Positions 17,383 to 25,289 of a stretch of 64,000 nt of DNA are shown here, in pieces (the stretch's first letter is position 1; each line of letters opens with the position of its first letter). Source of the DNA: Oscillospiraceae bacterium. Its GTDB lineage: Bacteria; Bacillota; Clostridia; Oscillospirales; Acutalibacteraceae. The stretch spans positions 1 through 64,000 of the forward strand of contig CAJTCS010000007.1 in NCBI GenBank assembly GCA_910574995.1, read 5' to 3'. The notes beneath the pieces are model-generated. The model was not told where the DNA came from and did no database searches. It was given only the letters and a program-made list of their open reading frames with translations. The position numbers and the translations under genes are program-made.

Positions 17383-17391
17383 TGCTATAAT
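17383..17391 (+). promoter_or_regulatory. Extended -10 promoter of the lipoprotein gene
   Basis: TGC followed by a perfect TATAAT (17386-17391), 31 bases before the ATG. There is no good -35 box, which fits an extended -10 promoter or one that needs an activator such as the LytTR protein. Confidence 0.55.
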
Positions 17392-17421
17392 CCATTCACC
17401 AATATAAGGAGGCTATGTCCC

Positions 17422-17901
17422 ATGAAAAAGACTGTGAAACGCACCATCTGCTCTCTGCTTGCACTGCTTTTAGTATGCGGCCTCGCCGCCTGCGGCGGCA
17501 CAAAGAGCGTGGACCCAAAAACATGTACATACGATGAGATGGTGGACTACCTTACCGCCAAGGGCTACATCTCCAAAGATGCCGTTCCGGTGGACATGCT
17601 AACTACCGAGGGATATCTCACGGACAACACCGGCGGTGATATCCCCTATGGGCCCTTTGCGGATAAGGCGCAGGACTACGACGGGCTTTGGCTGATGTGG
17701 TGGGACGCCGCCACCCCCTCTGAGGCGTACACCAACTGCTTCCAGAACCTTGCCATGAACGAGGGTACTATCGTCTACATGGGCGGCGCGGCTGTTCTGG
17801 AGACAGCTGCTTACAACGGCAGCTTTGCTATTGCCTTTGGGGAGGGCTACGCCCAAAAGGACGCCGTCACAGCGGACTTCCAGGCGCTTTCCCAGAAATA
17901 A
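17422..17901 (+). CDS. Small lipoprotein, WWD family A
   Basis: A 159-residue exported protein of no family I recognise. The N-terminal charged stretch, hydrophobic core and lipobox LAAC (Cys25) mark it for lipid anchoring. The mature part has TYDEMVDYLTAKGYI, a central LMWWDAATPSEAY and a late YNGSFAIAFGEGY. The same three landmarks in the same order occur in the 159-residue product at 21500, so the two are paralogues. It has its own promoter and an intrinsic terminator. It lies just upstream of the ABC exporter pair, so it may be a substrate-binding or accessory subunit. Confidence 0.82.
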   Translation: MKKTVKRTICSLLALLLVCGLAACGGTKSVDPKTCTYDEMVDYLTAKGYISKDAVPVDMLTTEGYLTDNTGGDIPYGPFADKAQDYDGLWLMWWDAATPSEAYTNCFQNLAMNEGTIVYMGGAAVLETAAYNGSFAIAFGEGYAQKDAVTADFQALSQK

Positions 17902-17909
17902 GGACATAG

Positions 17910-17953
17910 AAACGCCCCTACCCTATCCTATATGGGATAGGGCGGGGGCGTTT
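17910..17953 (+). terminator. Terminator or attenuator before the ABC genes
   Basis: A long GC-rich stem (AAACGCCCC...GGGGCGTTT, with CCCTATCC pairing GGGATAGGG) is followed by CGTTG. Because the ABC genes lack an obvious promoter of their own, partial read-through could set a lipoprotein-to-transporter ratio. Confidence 0.75.
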
Positions 17954-17986
17954 CGTTGAAATGCACATAAGAGGAAGGAGAAAACC

Positions 17987-19726
17987 ATGGAAACAAACGC
18001 GATTTTCCGAAAAAATTACGGCAACTTCCGCCGCTTCTTCTCCATGCTGGGCAAGGCGAACCTGCCATATCTGTGGATTGTAGGCTACCTTGCGGCAAGC
18101 GCCGTCATTGCCAATGTGGGCGTCAGCTCTACCGAATACAGCGCCGCCCTTTTTGCAGGAAACGTGGGACTGACTGCCGTGGTGCTGCCATACCTGTTTT
18201 ACCAGATACTATCCCTGATTCTCAGTTCCGTCTCCGGTCTCATTAATAACCTCTGCACAGCCCGCATGGACAGGAATCTGCGGCGTATGGTCTGGCGCAA
18301 GACGGTAAATCTGCCACTGCGGTTCTATGAGAACAACAACCCCAAGGAACTGCTCAGCCGTATCACCACCGACATCTCCAGCATCAGCAATCTGGTCATG
18401 AAGGTTTTTCTCCCCATCTTCACCACGGCCTATGCCAGCTTTGTCATCCTCCAGAAGGTCTCCAGCTATGACGGGGCGCTGATGTGGTCTTTAGTGGCGG
18501 CGCTGCCGGTGAATATCCTCATCAGCTTTATTCTGGGCCGCCTGCAATTTGGCGTACAGGACCTTATCAACCGGCGCAACGCCCAGTTGACCGCCACCGT
18601 GGCGGAGCGCACAAACAACCTGATGCTCATCAAATCCATGGGCACAGAGGAAAAGGAGGCCGGTGTAGGTGGGGAACGAATGAAGGCCAGCTACCGGGCT
18701 GCCGGAATGAATATCTGGATTACCGGCATGGCTGTCCCTATCCGGGCCATTGCAAGCGTTCTGCAAACCATCGTTATCATCCTGGTAGGCAGGGGGTACT
18801 ACGCTTCCGGCGCGCTTAGCCTGACGGAGTGGATCGCCTATTATGGCTTCGCCATCCAGCTTACCAATATCCTCAGCGCCTACTGCGGATACTGGACCTC
18901 CTTCAAAAGCGCCCAAGGCGCGGTGGAGCGGGTTAGCGAGATTATGGCTGAGCCCTCGGAGAACTTGAACGCCGGAAACATCATGGATTCCCCGACGGGG
19001 GGCATTCGGTTTGAGAAGGTGGATTTCTCCTTTGGGAGCGAGCCGCTTTTCCAGGGCTTAGACCTGGACATCCCCGCCGGGCGCATCACCGCCGTGGTAG
19101 GCCCCTCCGGGTCAGGGAAGACCACCCTTTTGAATCTGATTGACCGCCTTTACCCGCTCAACGGCGGGTCGATACAGATAGGAGGAAAGGATACCTCCGA
19201 CTACTCCCTGTCCAGCTTCCGCCGCGCCTTGGGATATGTGACCCAGGAAAGCGTCATGTACGCCGGCACCATCCGGGACAACCTGCTCCACGGCCTGGGA
19301 CGGGTGCCGTCGGACCAGGAACTGGACGAGGCCTGCGCCGCTGTGGGCATCCTTGACTATGTCCGCCGCCAGCCCCTGGGCTATGACGCCCCGGTGGGCG
19401 AAAGCGGGGCCAGCCTTTCCGGCGGGCAGAGACAGCGCTTCTCTGTGGCCCGGGCCCTGTTGAAAAAGCCGGACTGCCTGCTGCTGGACGAGGCCACCGC
19501 CGCCATGGACATAGGCGGCAAGGCGGGCGTGTGGGCCAGCATTCGGCAGGTAATGGCGGGGAAAACCGTGGTCTATGTGGCCCATGATGCCCAGACCATA
19601 CGCAACGCGGACTACCTGATCGTCCTTAGGGACGGGCAGGTGGAAGCCGCCGGGGAGCGGGAGGACGTCATGGCCCGGAACCCCTACTGTCAGGAAATGA
19701 TGGAAAACGGAGAGGAGGGCCGCTGA
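17987..19726 (+). CDS. ABC exporter half-transporter, subunit 1
   Basis: 579 residues: six transmembrane helices in residues 20-310, then an ABC ATPase. Walker A GPSGSGKTT is near 371, the signature LSGGQRQR near 475, Walker B LLLDEA with catalytic Glu near 497, and the H-loop VYVAHD follows. This is type IV (exporter) topology. GGAAGGAG precedes the ATG. The next gene, one base downstream, codes for the partner half, so they form a heterodimer. Unlike many heterodimers, both ATP sites look catalytically complete. Substrate unknown; peptides, thiols and lipids are all exported by this class. Confidence 0.93.
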   Translation: METNAIFRKNYGNFRRFFSMLGKANLPYLWIVGYLAASAVIANVGVSSTEYSAALFAGNVGLTAVVLPYLFYQILSLILSSVSGLINNLCTARMDRNLRRMVWRKTVNLPLRFYENNNPKELLSRITTDISSISNLVMKVFLPIFTTAYASFVILQKVSSYDGALMWSLVAALPVNILISFILGRLQFGVQDLINRRNAQLTATVAERTNNLMLIKSMGTEEKEAGVGGERMKASYRAAGMNIWITGMAVPIRAIASVLQTIVIILVGRGYYASGALSLTEWIAYYGFAIQLTNILSAYCGYWTSFKSAQGAVERVSEIMAEPSENLNAGNIMDSPTGGIRFEKVDFSFGSEPLFQGLDLDIPAGRITAVVGPSGSGKTTLLNLIDRLYPLNGGSIQIGGKDTSDYSLSSFRRALGYVTQESVMYAGTIRDNLLHGLGRVPSDQELDEACAAVGILDYVRRQPLGYDAPVGESGASLSGGQRQRFSVARALLKKPDCLLLDEATAAMDIGGKAGVWASIRQVMAGKTVVYVAHDAQTIRNADYLIVLRDGQVEAAGEREDVMARNPYCQEMMENGEEGR

Positions 19727-19727
19727 T

Positions 19728-21503
19728 ATGAAGCGCAACGGAAAAGACGGCAGTCAACAGCAAAAGCAGAAATTCTCTTTCCGTTCCTATATCTCGTTTT
19801 ACACCCGGTTCCCCATTCCATGGTGGCTGTTTATCGCGTCCCTGGTCTTCGGCCTTGTCAATACCGAGGTGGTGCTGGCTATCTCCAAGTATGTGATCCA
19901 GATCAACAAGGGCGAGCTCTACAACGGCGTAATTATCGGCTACTCCCTGTTGACCGTGCTGAACGCCGTAATAGCCATGTTCAGCAACCTCTGTGGGGAG
20001 TATGGCATCCAGAAAGTCACACTTAGGGCCAGGATGCTGCTGTGGAACAAGATACTCCATCTGCCAATGCGGGAGGTGGAGCGCCGCCAGCCCTCGTCCC
20101 TCATTTCCGGCGTTGTGAACGATATCACACAGGCCAGCGCGGTGATACATATGATATTCTCTACGGTGGCCTCGATCTACGGCTTTATCCGCTGCTGCGT
20201 GGAGATGGCCTGGTTCAACGCGAAGCTTTCCGCCTATATGCTGCTGCTTGTCCCTCTGGCTGTTGGCGTGTTCGCCCTGGTGGGACAGCTGCAGTACCGT
20301 ATGATGCTGCGGCGGTATGAGAGCCTGGGTGCCATGACGGAGTTCTTCTCCGAGCATATCTCTGCCGCCAAGCACGTGAAGGCCCAGGCCATGGAGGGGT
20401 TGGAAGCAGAGGAGGGCCTTCGGGCCATTGATGAGCGGTACAAAGCGGACATCTATTATGCCTTTATGGAGGTTCTGCAGGTGTTCTCCAATACGCTTTA
20501 TACCTCCATCGGCAGCATTGCCATCGCCTTGTTCGGCTCTGACATGATCCGCAAGGGCCAGATGCCTGATACCGGCATCAATGACTTTACCACCTATAAG
20601 GGTCGGGTGGACCAGTACCAGGCTGAGGTGCTGACCCATTACCAGACCCTAAAGGGCACCCAGGGTGCCCTGCAGTATGTGGGCGTCCTCCTGGATGGGC
20701 CGGAGGAGGACCCGGACGCCGGGTACGACCTGCCGGAGGGCTGGGCGAAGGAGGACATCGTGCTGGAACGGGTGAGCTTTGGTTACGACCCACGCCAGCC
20801 GGTGCTCCACGACCTGAGCCTTACCATCCCCGCCGGGATAACCACTGCCATTATTGGTAACAACGGCTGCGGCAAGTCCACCCTGCTCAAGCTGCTCCAG
20901 GGCATATATCTGCCGGACAGCGGCCGGGTATGGCTGGGGGAGTCCGCGGTGGACAAGGTGAAGCTGTCCCAGCTGCGTCGGCGCTTTGGCTGTATCTTCC
21001 AGCATAACCCCTTGTTTTCCGGCTCCGTTCGTGATAACATAGCCTATTGGGAAACGGGCGAAGTGTCGGATGAGGCTGTGGCCGGGGCCGCAAGGCTTGC
21101 GGACGCGGACGGCTTTATCAGCCAGCTGCCAGAAGGGTATGACTCTGATGTGGGCATGGGCGGGGCACTGCTCTCCGGCGGGCAGCGCCAGCGGGTGGCA
21201 ATCGCCAGGACGCTGCTGTCCGACCCGGAGTATCTCCTTATGGACGAGGCAGGGGCCAGTCTGGACCATAAGAGCGACATGACCATCTTCCGCGCTGTCA
21301 GGGAACATATGAAGGGTCGGACGATCGTGGTGGTGGCCCATGATATGCGCACGGTGATGGAGGCGGATCATATCATCGTCCTCAACAGCGGCTCCCTGGA
21401 GGCTGCTGGCACCCACGAGGAGCTGCTGAAAACCAGCCCGACTTACCGCAGTTATCTGGAGCTGCAGGGCTTTGCCCTGGCGGGAGAGGAGGCAGGACAA
21501 TGA
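19728..21503 (+). CDS. ABC exporter half-transporter, subunit 2
   Basis: 591 residues with an N-terminal six-helix domain and a C-terminal ATPase: Walker A GNNGCGKST near 376, signature LSGGQRQR near 481, Walker B LLMDEAGASLD near 502, and H-loop VVVAHD. The DEAGASLD form, where DEATSALD is usual, is slightly divergent but keeps the Glu. It begins one base after subunit 1 and overlaps the next small gene by four bases, so the transporter and small protein are produced together. It would export a substrate across the membrane with subunit 1. Confidence 0.93.
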   Translation: MKRNGKDGSQQQKQKFSFRSYISFYTRFPIPWWLFIASLVFGLVNTEVVLAISKYVIQINKGELYNGVIIGYSLLTVLNAVIAMFSNLCGEYGIQKVTLRARMLLWNKILHLPMREVERRQPSSLISGVVNDITQASAVIHMIFSTVASIYGFIRCCVEMAWFNAKLSAYMLLLVPLAVGVFALVGQLQYRMMLRRYESLGAMTEFFSEHISAAKHVKAQAMEGLEAEEGLRAIDERYKADIYYAFMEVLQVFSNTLYTSIGSIAIALFGSDMIRKGQMPDTGINDFTTYKGRVDQYQAEVLTHYQTLKGTQGALQYVGVLLDGPEEDPDAGYDLPEGWAKEDIVLERVSFGYDPRQPVLHDLSLTIPAGITTAIIGNNGCGKSTLLKLLQGIYLPDSGRVWLGESAVDKVKLSQLRRRFGCIFQHNPLFSGSVRDNIAYWETGEVSDEAVAGAARLADADGFISQLPEGYDSDVGMGGALLSGGQRQRVAIARTLLSDPEYLLMDEAGASLDHKSDMTIFRAVREHMKGRTIVVVAHDMRTVMEADHIIVLNSGSLEAAGTHEELLKTSPTYRSYLELQGFALAGEEAGQ

Positions 21504-21979
21504 AACGCTTTACGATTTTATTTTCCGTTCTTCTGGTGCTGGGCTTTGGCGGTGTGCTGGCCTATGTGGCGGCGTCACCGGAGTTTGTCCCGCCAGCGGC
21601 ACTGATAGGCGAAGGGGAAGACCCTGACGCTCCCATCTGGGACATGACCATGGACGAGGTCCTGGCTGAATTGGCAGCCCAGGGGCTCATTGACGACCCG
21701 GCCTCCGCCATCTCTCTGGCAAGCGACGGCCTATGTACCGACGCCCGCCAAGTCAGCGGCGCGGAATTTTACTGGTGGGACCTGGAAAACCTGAAGGAGG
21801 GCAGCCAAGAAGAGACTGCCTATAAGAGCCTGAAGTCAGACGGCGTCATCGATCTCTACGGCTCCGGGCACATTTTGAGTTATGTTCACAACGGCCCCTT
21901 TGCGATGTGGCTGGACCTCTATGAGGGCGACCCGGGCGCATTGGAGCAGGCGTTCAAGGATGTCGGGCAGGCAGAGTAA
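21500..21979 (+). CDS. Small membrane-anchored protein, WWD family B
   Basis: 159 residues. An N-terminal signal or anchor helix (residues 4-24) has no lipobox Cys. The exterior part has TMDEVLAELAAQGLI, then EFYWWDLENLKEGSQEETAY and YVHNGPFAMWLDLYEGD. These landmarks match those of the lipoprotein at 17422, including the WWD triplet and the NG-x-FA loop. The ATG overlaps the ABC stop, tying its synthesis to the exporter. It may be an accessory subunit of the transporter or a binding protein for the same ligand. I know no named family for it. Confidence 0.8.
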   Translation: MKRFTILFSVLLVLGFGGVLAYVAASPEFVPPAALIGEGEDPDAPIWDMTMDEVLAELAAQGLIDDPASAISLASDGLCTDARQVSGAEFYWWDLENLKEGSQEETAYKSLKSDGVIDLYGSGHILSYVHNGPFAMWLDLYEGDPGALEQAFKDVGQAE

Positions 21980-21998
21980 AAACAGGGAGGAAACGGCG

Positions 21999-22763
21999 AT
22001 GGAGATGAAAGCTCTGCTGGTGGACAGCAACCAGCGTCTGTTGGGTGAGCTGACCGTTATGCTGCACGCGTTCCAGTGCTTCCGGGTGGTAGGGACGGCG
22101 CGGACATCAACGGAGGCCGTTGAATATGTCCAGTTCAATGATGTGGACGTGGTATTTGCCAGCCACCAGCCCGCTGATCCCCGCACTACCAGCGTGGGGG
22201 AGCATTTGTCCGCCGTTTTTGGGCAGAGCCATCCACATATCCAGGTGGTGGTCTATTCCGACTCGGAGGAGTGGGCTTTCAACGCTTTCCGCTGTCAGTG
22301 CGCCGGGTACCTGCTGACGCCTTTTGACCCCCTGGCGCTCCAATCGCTGGTCAACAGGCTGAGCTATGTGTTCGACCTGCAGCAGGCCAAGCGGGAGGTG
22401 GCGAATCGCAGTATCATGATCAAAACCCGAAACGGGTATCAGCTCACCCGCCTCAGTGATATTCTCTTCATCGAACGGAACAACCGCAAAAACAGCATCG
22501 TTACTACCGATGGGCAGGAAATAACGCTGCTGGGATACACCATGAACCAGCTGGAAGAAATGCTGGAGGGCTGCGGGTTTTACCGCTGCTATCAGTCTTT
22601 CATCGTCAACCTCTCCCAGGTGGCGGCTGTCCGGGCGGACAATGAGGCGAAAAATTATACCATTCGTTTCAAAGACTATGAGGGAGAGATTCTGCTCAGC
22701 CGGGAAAAATACGCGGAGCTGGTAACCCTTCTGAAGGGGCGGTACGCGAAGATCAATATCTGA
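21999..22763 (+). CDS. LytTR-type regulator with degenerate receiver domain
   Basis: 254 residues. The first 120 have a CheY-like fold (ALLVDSNQRLLGEL, VVVYSDSEEWAFNAFRCQCAGYLLTPFDP), but the phospho-acceptor Asp of strand 3 is replaced: the strand reads DVVFASHQPADP. The Lys of strand 5 is also not found (LLTPFDP in place of KPF). A LytTR DNA-binding domain occupies 145-250 (DILFIERNNRKNSIVTTDGQ, FYRCYQSFIVNLSQV). GGGAGG lies before the ATG at 21999. No sensor kinase is nearby, so it probably responds to something other than phosphorylation. It ends the rightward cargo operon and is the obvious regulator for it. Confidence 0.88.
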   Translation: MEMKALLVDSNQRLLGELTVMLHAFQCFRVVGTARTSTEAVEYVQFNDVDVVFASHQPADPRTTSVGEHLSAVFGQSHPHIQVVVYSDSEEWAFNAFRCQCAGYLLTPFDPLALQSLVNRLSYVFDLQQAKREVANRSIMIKTRNGYQLTRLSDILFIERNNRKNSIVTTDGQEITLLGYTMNQLEEMLEGCGFYRCYQSFIVNLSQVAAVRADNEAKNYTIRFKDYEGEILLSREKYAELVTLLKGRYAKINI

Positions 22764-22821
22764 CGCCACGTCATAAATGTGGCACGAAAAGGGCTATGTG
22801 TACGCCGGTTTTGAAGTGATT

Positions 22822-22844
22822 TTTGCGCCGCTAAACAAAGAAAA
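22822..22844 (+). repeat. Cargo-flanking repeat, right copy
   Basis: Identical over 23 bases to 9698-9720 and in the same orientation. It lies between the end of the LytTR gene and the end of the convergent DUF6076-like gene, that is, at the border between cargo and mobility genes. Confidence 0.85.
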
Positions 22845-22850
22845 AGTGTT

Positions 22851-23822
22851 TTACGATTCCGCCATCCACTTCTTAAATTCCTCAAAAGACATTTTACCCG
22901 TAGCGCACTCGTCCCGTTTACCCTTAGCCGTGGCACTCCAAGCGTAGAACGCACCAGGACTGATCCTCCCTGCCTTGATCCAGTTAAACCGCTTCTTGTA
23001 CTCCCGCCGATACTCCTTGAACAGCTCGTCTGAATTTTTCTTCTCCGCCCAACGCTTTACCGCACCGATCTCTCTGCAAGTGTGCCCGTTCTCATCCACG
23101 GTCAGGTTACAGAACTCCGCCGTGTTGCGCCGGGGAATCGCAAAATATTTGCCGCAATAGGAGCAGATACGCATACGCTGTTCCCGCTTGACGCACTCGC
23201 GTAGGGAGAACTCGACAAGGTCAGAGAGGGAGGTGGGGTGGAGAACTTCGGCGAAACTGCCGTTGTTGGTTCGCTCATACATGGTGGAAATTGGCCTGAA
23301 CTGGTAGGCATAGAGCGACTCTCTTTTTTCTTTATCCAGATACGCTTGCAACTTTTCATGAACAGGTTTCTTCTTGCCGTCGTCGATATCCAGCACATCT
23401 TCAAACAAACGCATAACTTGTTTTTGCAGAGTGTCCAGGTCGCTGGGGATGTGCCGCAGTTGCTTATGCGGGAGATGTTCGTACACGTCCTCGTCCGGGT
23501 GATGATCCATATAGCGGAAACGCGCCTGCCAGTCGAGACGTAGAAACTCGAAATAGATGTGTTTCTTCGCAAGCTCCTTCAGAATACTCATCACAGCAGC
23601 CTGCGAATCAAAGTCGCGTTCCCGATAGAAATTCAGTAGGGCTTTGTCCATTTCCTTAAACAGATCTTCCATTGGCCAGATGTCCAAGTAGGTAAACCGC
23701 AAGAGGCTTTCCATAAATGGGAAGTCCCTTTCTCTTGTGTGCGAGCGCTCCAACGTCAAATCCTTGTAGACGAAATACTCGCGGTTCTCTTCAAAGTAGG
23801 TGTAGAACAGGTAGTCAACCAT
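22851..23822 (-). CDS. DUF6076-like mobile-element protein with zinc-binding motif
   Basis: 323 residues, resembling proteins of unknown function found beside MobP relaxases in clostridial elements. The N-terminal 200 residues are helical and charged. Near residue 245 comes ICSYCGKYFAIPRRNTAEFC, then a further Cys in GHTC, a treble-clef-like zinc site of the CGNR/MYM-like type. The C-terminus is basic (KRFNWIKAG). The start is set at the ATG ending at 23822, because a rightward promoter occupies 23872-23900; an upstream ATG would end at 23900. A nucleic-acid-binding regulatory role is likely but unproved. Confidence 0.65.
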   Translation of the reverse strand: MVDYLFYTYFEENREYFVYKDLTLERSHTRERDFPFMESLLRFTYLDIWPMEDLFKEMDKALLNFYRERDFDSQAAVMSILKELAKKHIYFEFLRLDWQARFRYMDHHPDEDVYEHLPHKQLRHIPSDLDTLQKQVMRLFEDVLDIDDGKKKPVHEKLQAYLDKEKRESLYAYQFRPISTMYERTNNGSFAEVLHPTSLSDLVEFSLRECVKREQRMRICSYCGKYFAIPRRNTAEFCNLTVDENGHTCREIGAVKRWAEKKNSDELFKEYRREYKKRFNWIKAGRISPGAFYAWSATAKGKRDECATGKMSFEEFKKWMAES

Positions 23823-23871
23823 TTTGATTGCGCCCCATTTCAGAAAGATAAAATTATTTTTGAAATTGTCC

Positions 23872-23900
23872 TTGACAAATAGAGTGGCATATGTTACCAT
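23872..23900 (+). promoter_or_regulatory. SigA promoter of the mobility operon
   Basis: TTGACA (23872-23877), 17-bp spacer, TACCAT (23895-23900). It drives the excisionase-like, HTH, MobC and relaxase genes and overlaps the possible 5' end of the divergent gene. Confidence 0.7.
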
Positions 23901-23987
23901 AAGACAGCGGGATAAATCAAATCGTCTTTAAGAATAAGTCTACAACAGATGAGAAAGAAAGTCAAGATGTTTTTAAGGAGGTGCGGA

Positions 23988-24200
23988 GTGGTTCAATCAA
24001 AGTTCAAAAGCTACGACGAACTGCCACTGTTTCTCAACGCGAAAACAGTGGCAGAAGTCTTGGGGATCTCTATGGCAGGAACCTATGAGTTATTGCATCA
24101 GGATGGCTTTCCTGTGCTGAGAATCGGTTCGCGCTTGGTGGTTCTCAAGGAGAAATTCCTCGCCTGGGTCGAGGAGCAGACAGGAGGTAATGCGACATGA
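23988..24200 (+). CDS. xis: Excisionase-family DNA-binding protein
   Basis: A 70-residue MerR/Xis-type winged helix: PLFLNAKTVAEVLGISMAGTYELLHQDGFPVLRIGSRLVVLKEKFLAWVEEQ is the standard pattern for excisionase or plasmid HTH_17 proteins. GTG at 23988 is chosen because AAGGAGG lies six bases upstream; a longer ATG start at 23949 has no ribosome site. It would bend DNA at the att sites and favour excision by the integrase at the other end of the module. It overlaps the next gene by four bases. Confidence 0.85.
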   Translation: MVQSKFKSYDELPLFLNAKTVAEVLGISMAGTYELLHQDGFPVLRIGSRLVVLKEKFLAWVEEQTGGNAT

Positions 24201-24559
24201 GTAATTTCTTGAAAGCATCATGCAGCGGAGCAAGGAACTTCTTTCCTCTGCCTAACGCTATTTTTAGTTTAGGATTGTCAGCAGGCGAACTGGCCGTCTA
24301 CGCTTACCTCATGTATTGTGAGGACAGGAAGTCACATCAGTGCTGGCCAAGCTACAAAACTGTTGGCAGGGCAGTAGGCATGAGCGAAAATACGGTGAGG
24401 AAATATGTGCGGGAGCTTGAGTGCAAGACACTCATACTGACGGAGCCGACAACGTATGAGTGTGCCAGTGGGCAGGTTCGGAATGGCAACTTGGTTTTCA
24501 CGATTCTTCCCATTTATGGGGCGGTCAAATACCGCAATGAGTGCCAAACAGCGAGGTAA
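24197..24559 (+). CDS. Helix-turn-helix protein, replication-initiator-like
   Basis: 120 residues with a MarR/RepA-like winged HTH: FSLGLSAGELAVYAYLMYCEDRKSHQCWPSYKTVGRAVGMSENTVRKYVRELE. The WPSYxTxxxxxGxSxxTVxxxxxxL pattern is that of the N-terminal domain of plasmid and IME replication initiators and related regulators. The C-terminal domain is short, so it is either a small regulator or a reduced initiator. It overlaps the excisionase gene (ATGA). The following 320 bp without genes may contain the origin it acts on. Confidence 0.75.
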   Translation: MSNFLKASCSGARNFFPLPNAIFSLGLSAGELAVYAYLMYCEDRKSHQCWPSYKTVGRAVGMSENTVRKYVRELECKTLILTEPTTYECASGQVRNGNLVFTILPIYGAVKYRNECQTAR

Positions 24560-24879
24560 GCGTTTGTGGCCCCTGTGAGGGCCGCGTTGGGCGGTTTGGG
24601 CCGGGGTCGAGGAAGTTAGCGGCAACCGGCCCAGAACGCCATTTTGGGGCATTTGTGGCGATTTTTGAGGGCGGCAGTCGGTAGAGCGGGAAAGGCGTGG
24701 ATATGCAAGATTTTGAAAAAATATCCAGCCCAAAGGGATGCAGAAAACGGTCAAAAAGACAAGCAGGTTAAAGCGCGGGGTCTACCGCGCAAGTGACATC
24801 GTCCGGCAGAGCCGGTCGTTGGAGAAAAATCAGGGATTACCGGCCTTCAAAATCAGGGGTCGGTCGGAAAGGAGCGCTT
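24560..24879. other. Gene-free region with inverted repeats, candidate oriT/origin
   Basis: No supported gene in 320 bp. Inverted repeats: 24568-24583 (GGCCC/GGGCC), 24597-24633 (TGGGCCGG/CCGGCCCA) and 24773-24790 (GCGCGG, 6-nt loop, CCGCGC). The last lies 90 bp before the mobilization genes, the common position for oriT with its nic site. Assignment is by position and structure only. Confidence 0.45.
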
Positions 24880-25287
24880 TTGAGCGAGAAAAAGCAAAAA
24901 TATGCGTACTGGATGCGGCCATCGATGGTCGCGGAGATTGAGGAAATGCTGTCGGAGGCAAACGCTACCTCCAAAGGGGACTTCGTTTGCAAGGCGGTTG
25001 AGTTCTACATTGGTTATCTCAGGCAGCAGAAAAACATCAATTTCTTGGCTCCGATGCTGGCAGGAGCAATTAAGAGCGAGGTGCGTTCCCTTGGCAAGGA
25101 TGTGTGTGAAATGCTGTTCAAGATGGCGGTAGAAATTGGAATCACCAGCAATCTTACAGCGGCGGTCAACGGCATTTCTGATGAATCTCTGGACGCAGTG
25201 CGGCTCAATGTTGCACAAGAGGTAGCGAGGGTGAATGGTATTTTAACCTTTGAGGATGCCGACGAGTGGCAGAACGGGGGTGAGTGA
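24880..25287 (+). CDS. MobC-like relaxosome accessory protein
   Basis: A 135-residue protein. The N-terminal KQKYAYWMRPSMVAEIEEMLSEANATSKGDFVCKAVEFYIGYL resembles a ribbon-helix-helix DNA-binding unit, and a helical C-terminal part follows. TTG at 24880 is taken as start because GGAG is six bases upstream; an ATG at 24793 would overlap the candidate oriT. It ends just at the relaxase start, and such pairs form relaxosomes in which the small protein binds oriT. It would position the relaxase; there is no direct evidence for oriT binding. Confidence 0.68.
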   Translation: MSEKKQKYAYWMRPSMVAEIEEMLSEANATSKGDFVCKAVEFYIGYLRQQKNINFLAPMLAGAIKSEVRSLGKDVCEMLFKMAVEIGITSNLTAAVNGISDESLDAVRLNVAQEVARVNGILTFEDADEWQNGGE

Positions 25288-25289
25288 TT

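Noticed and set aside
23100-23170. Zinc motif of the DUF6076-like protein as a transposase domain
   Set aside because: No DDE or HUH residues are found in the rest of the protein and no terminal inverted repeats flank it.
24738-24941. 67-codon frame before the MobC-like gene
   Set aside because: It overlaps the candidate oriT and the better-supported gene in another frame.
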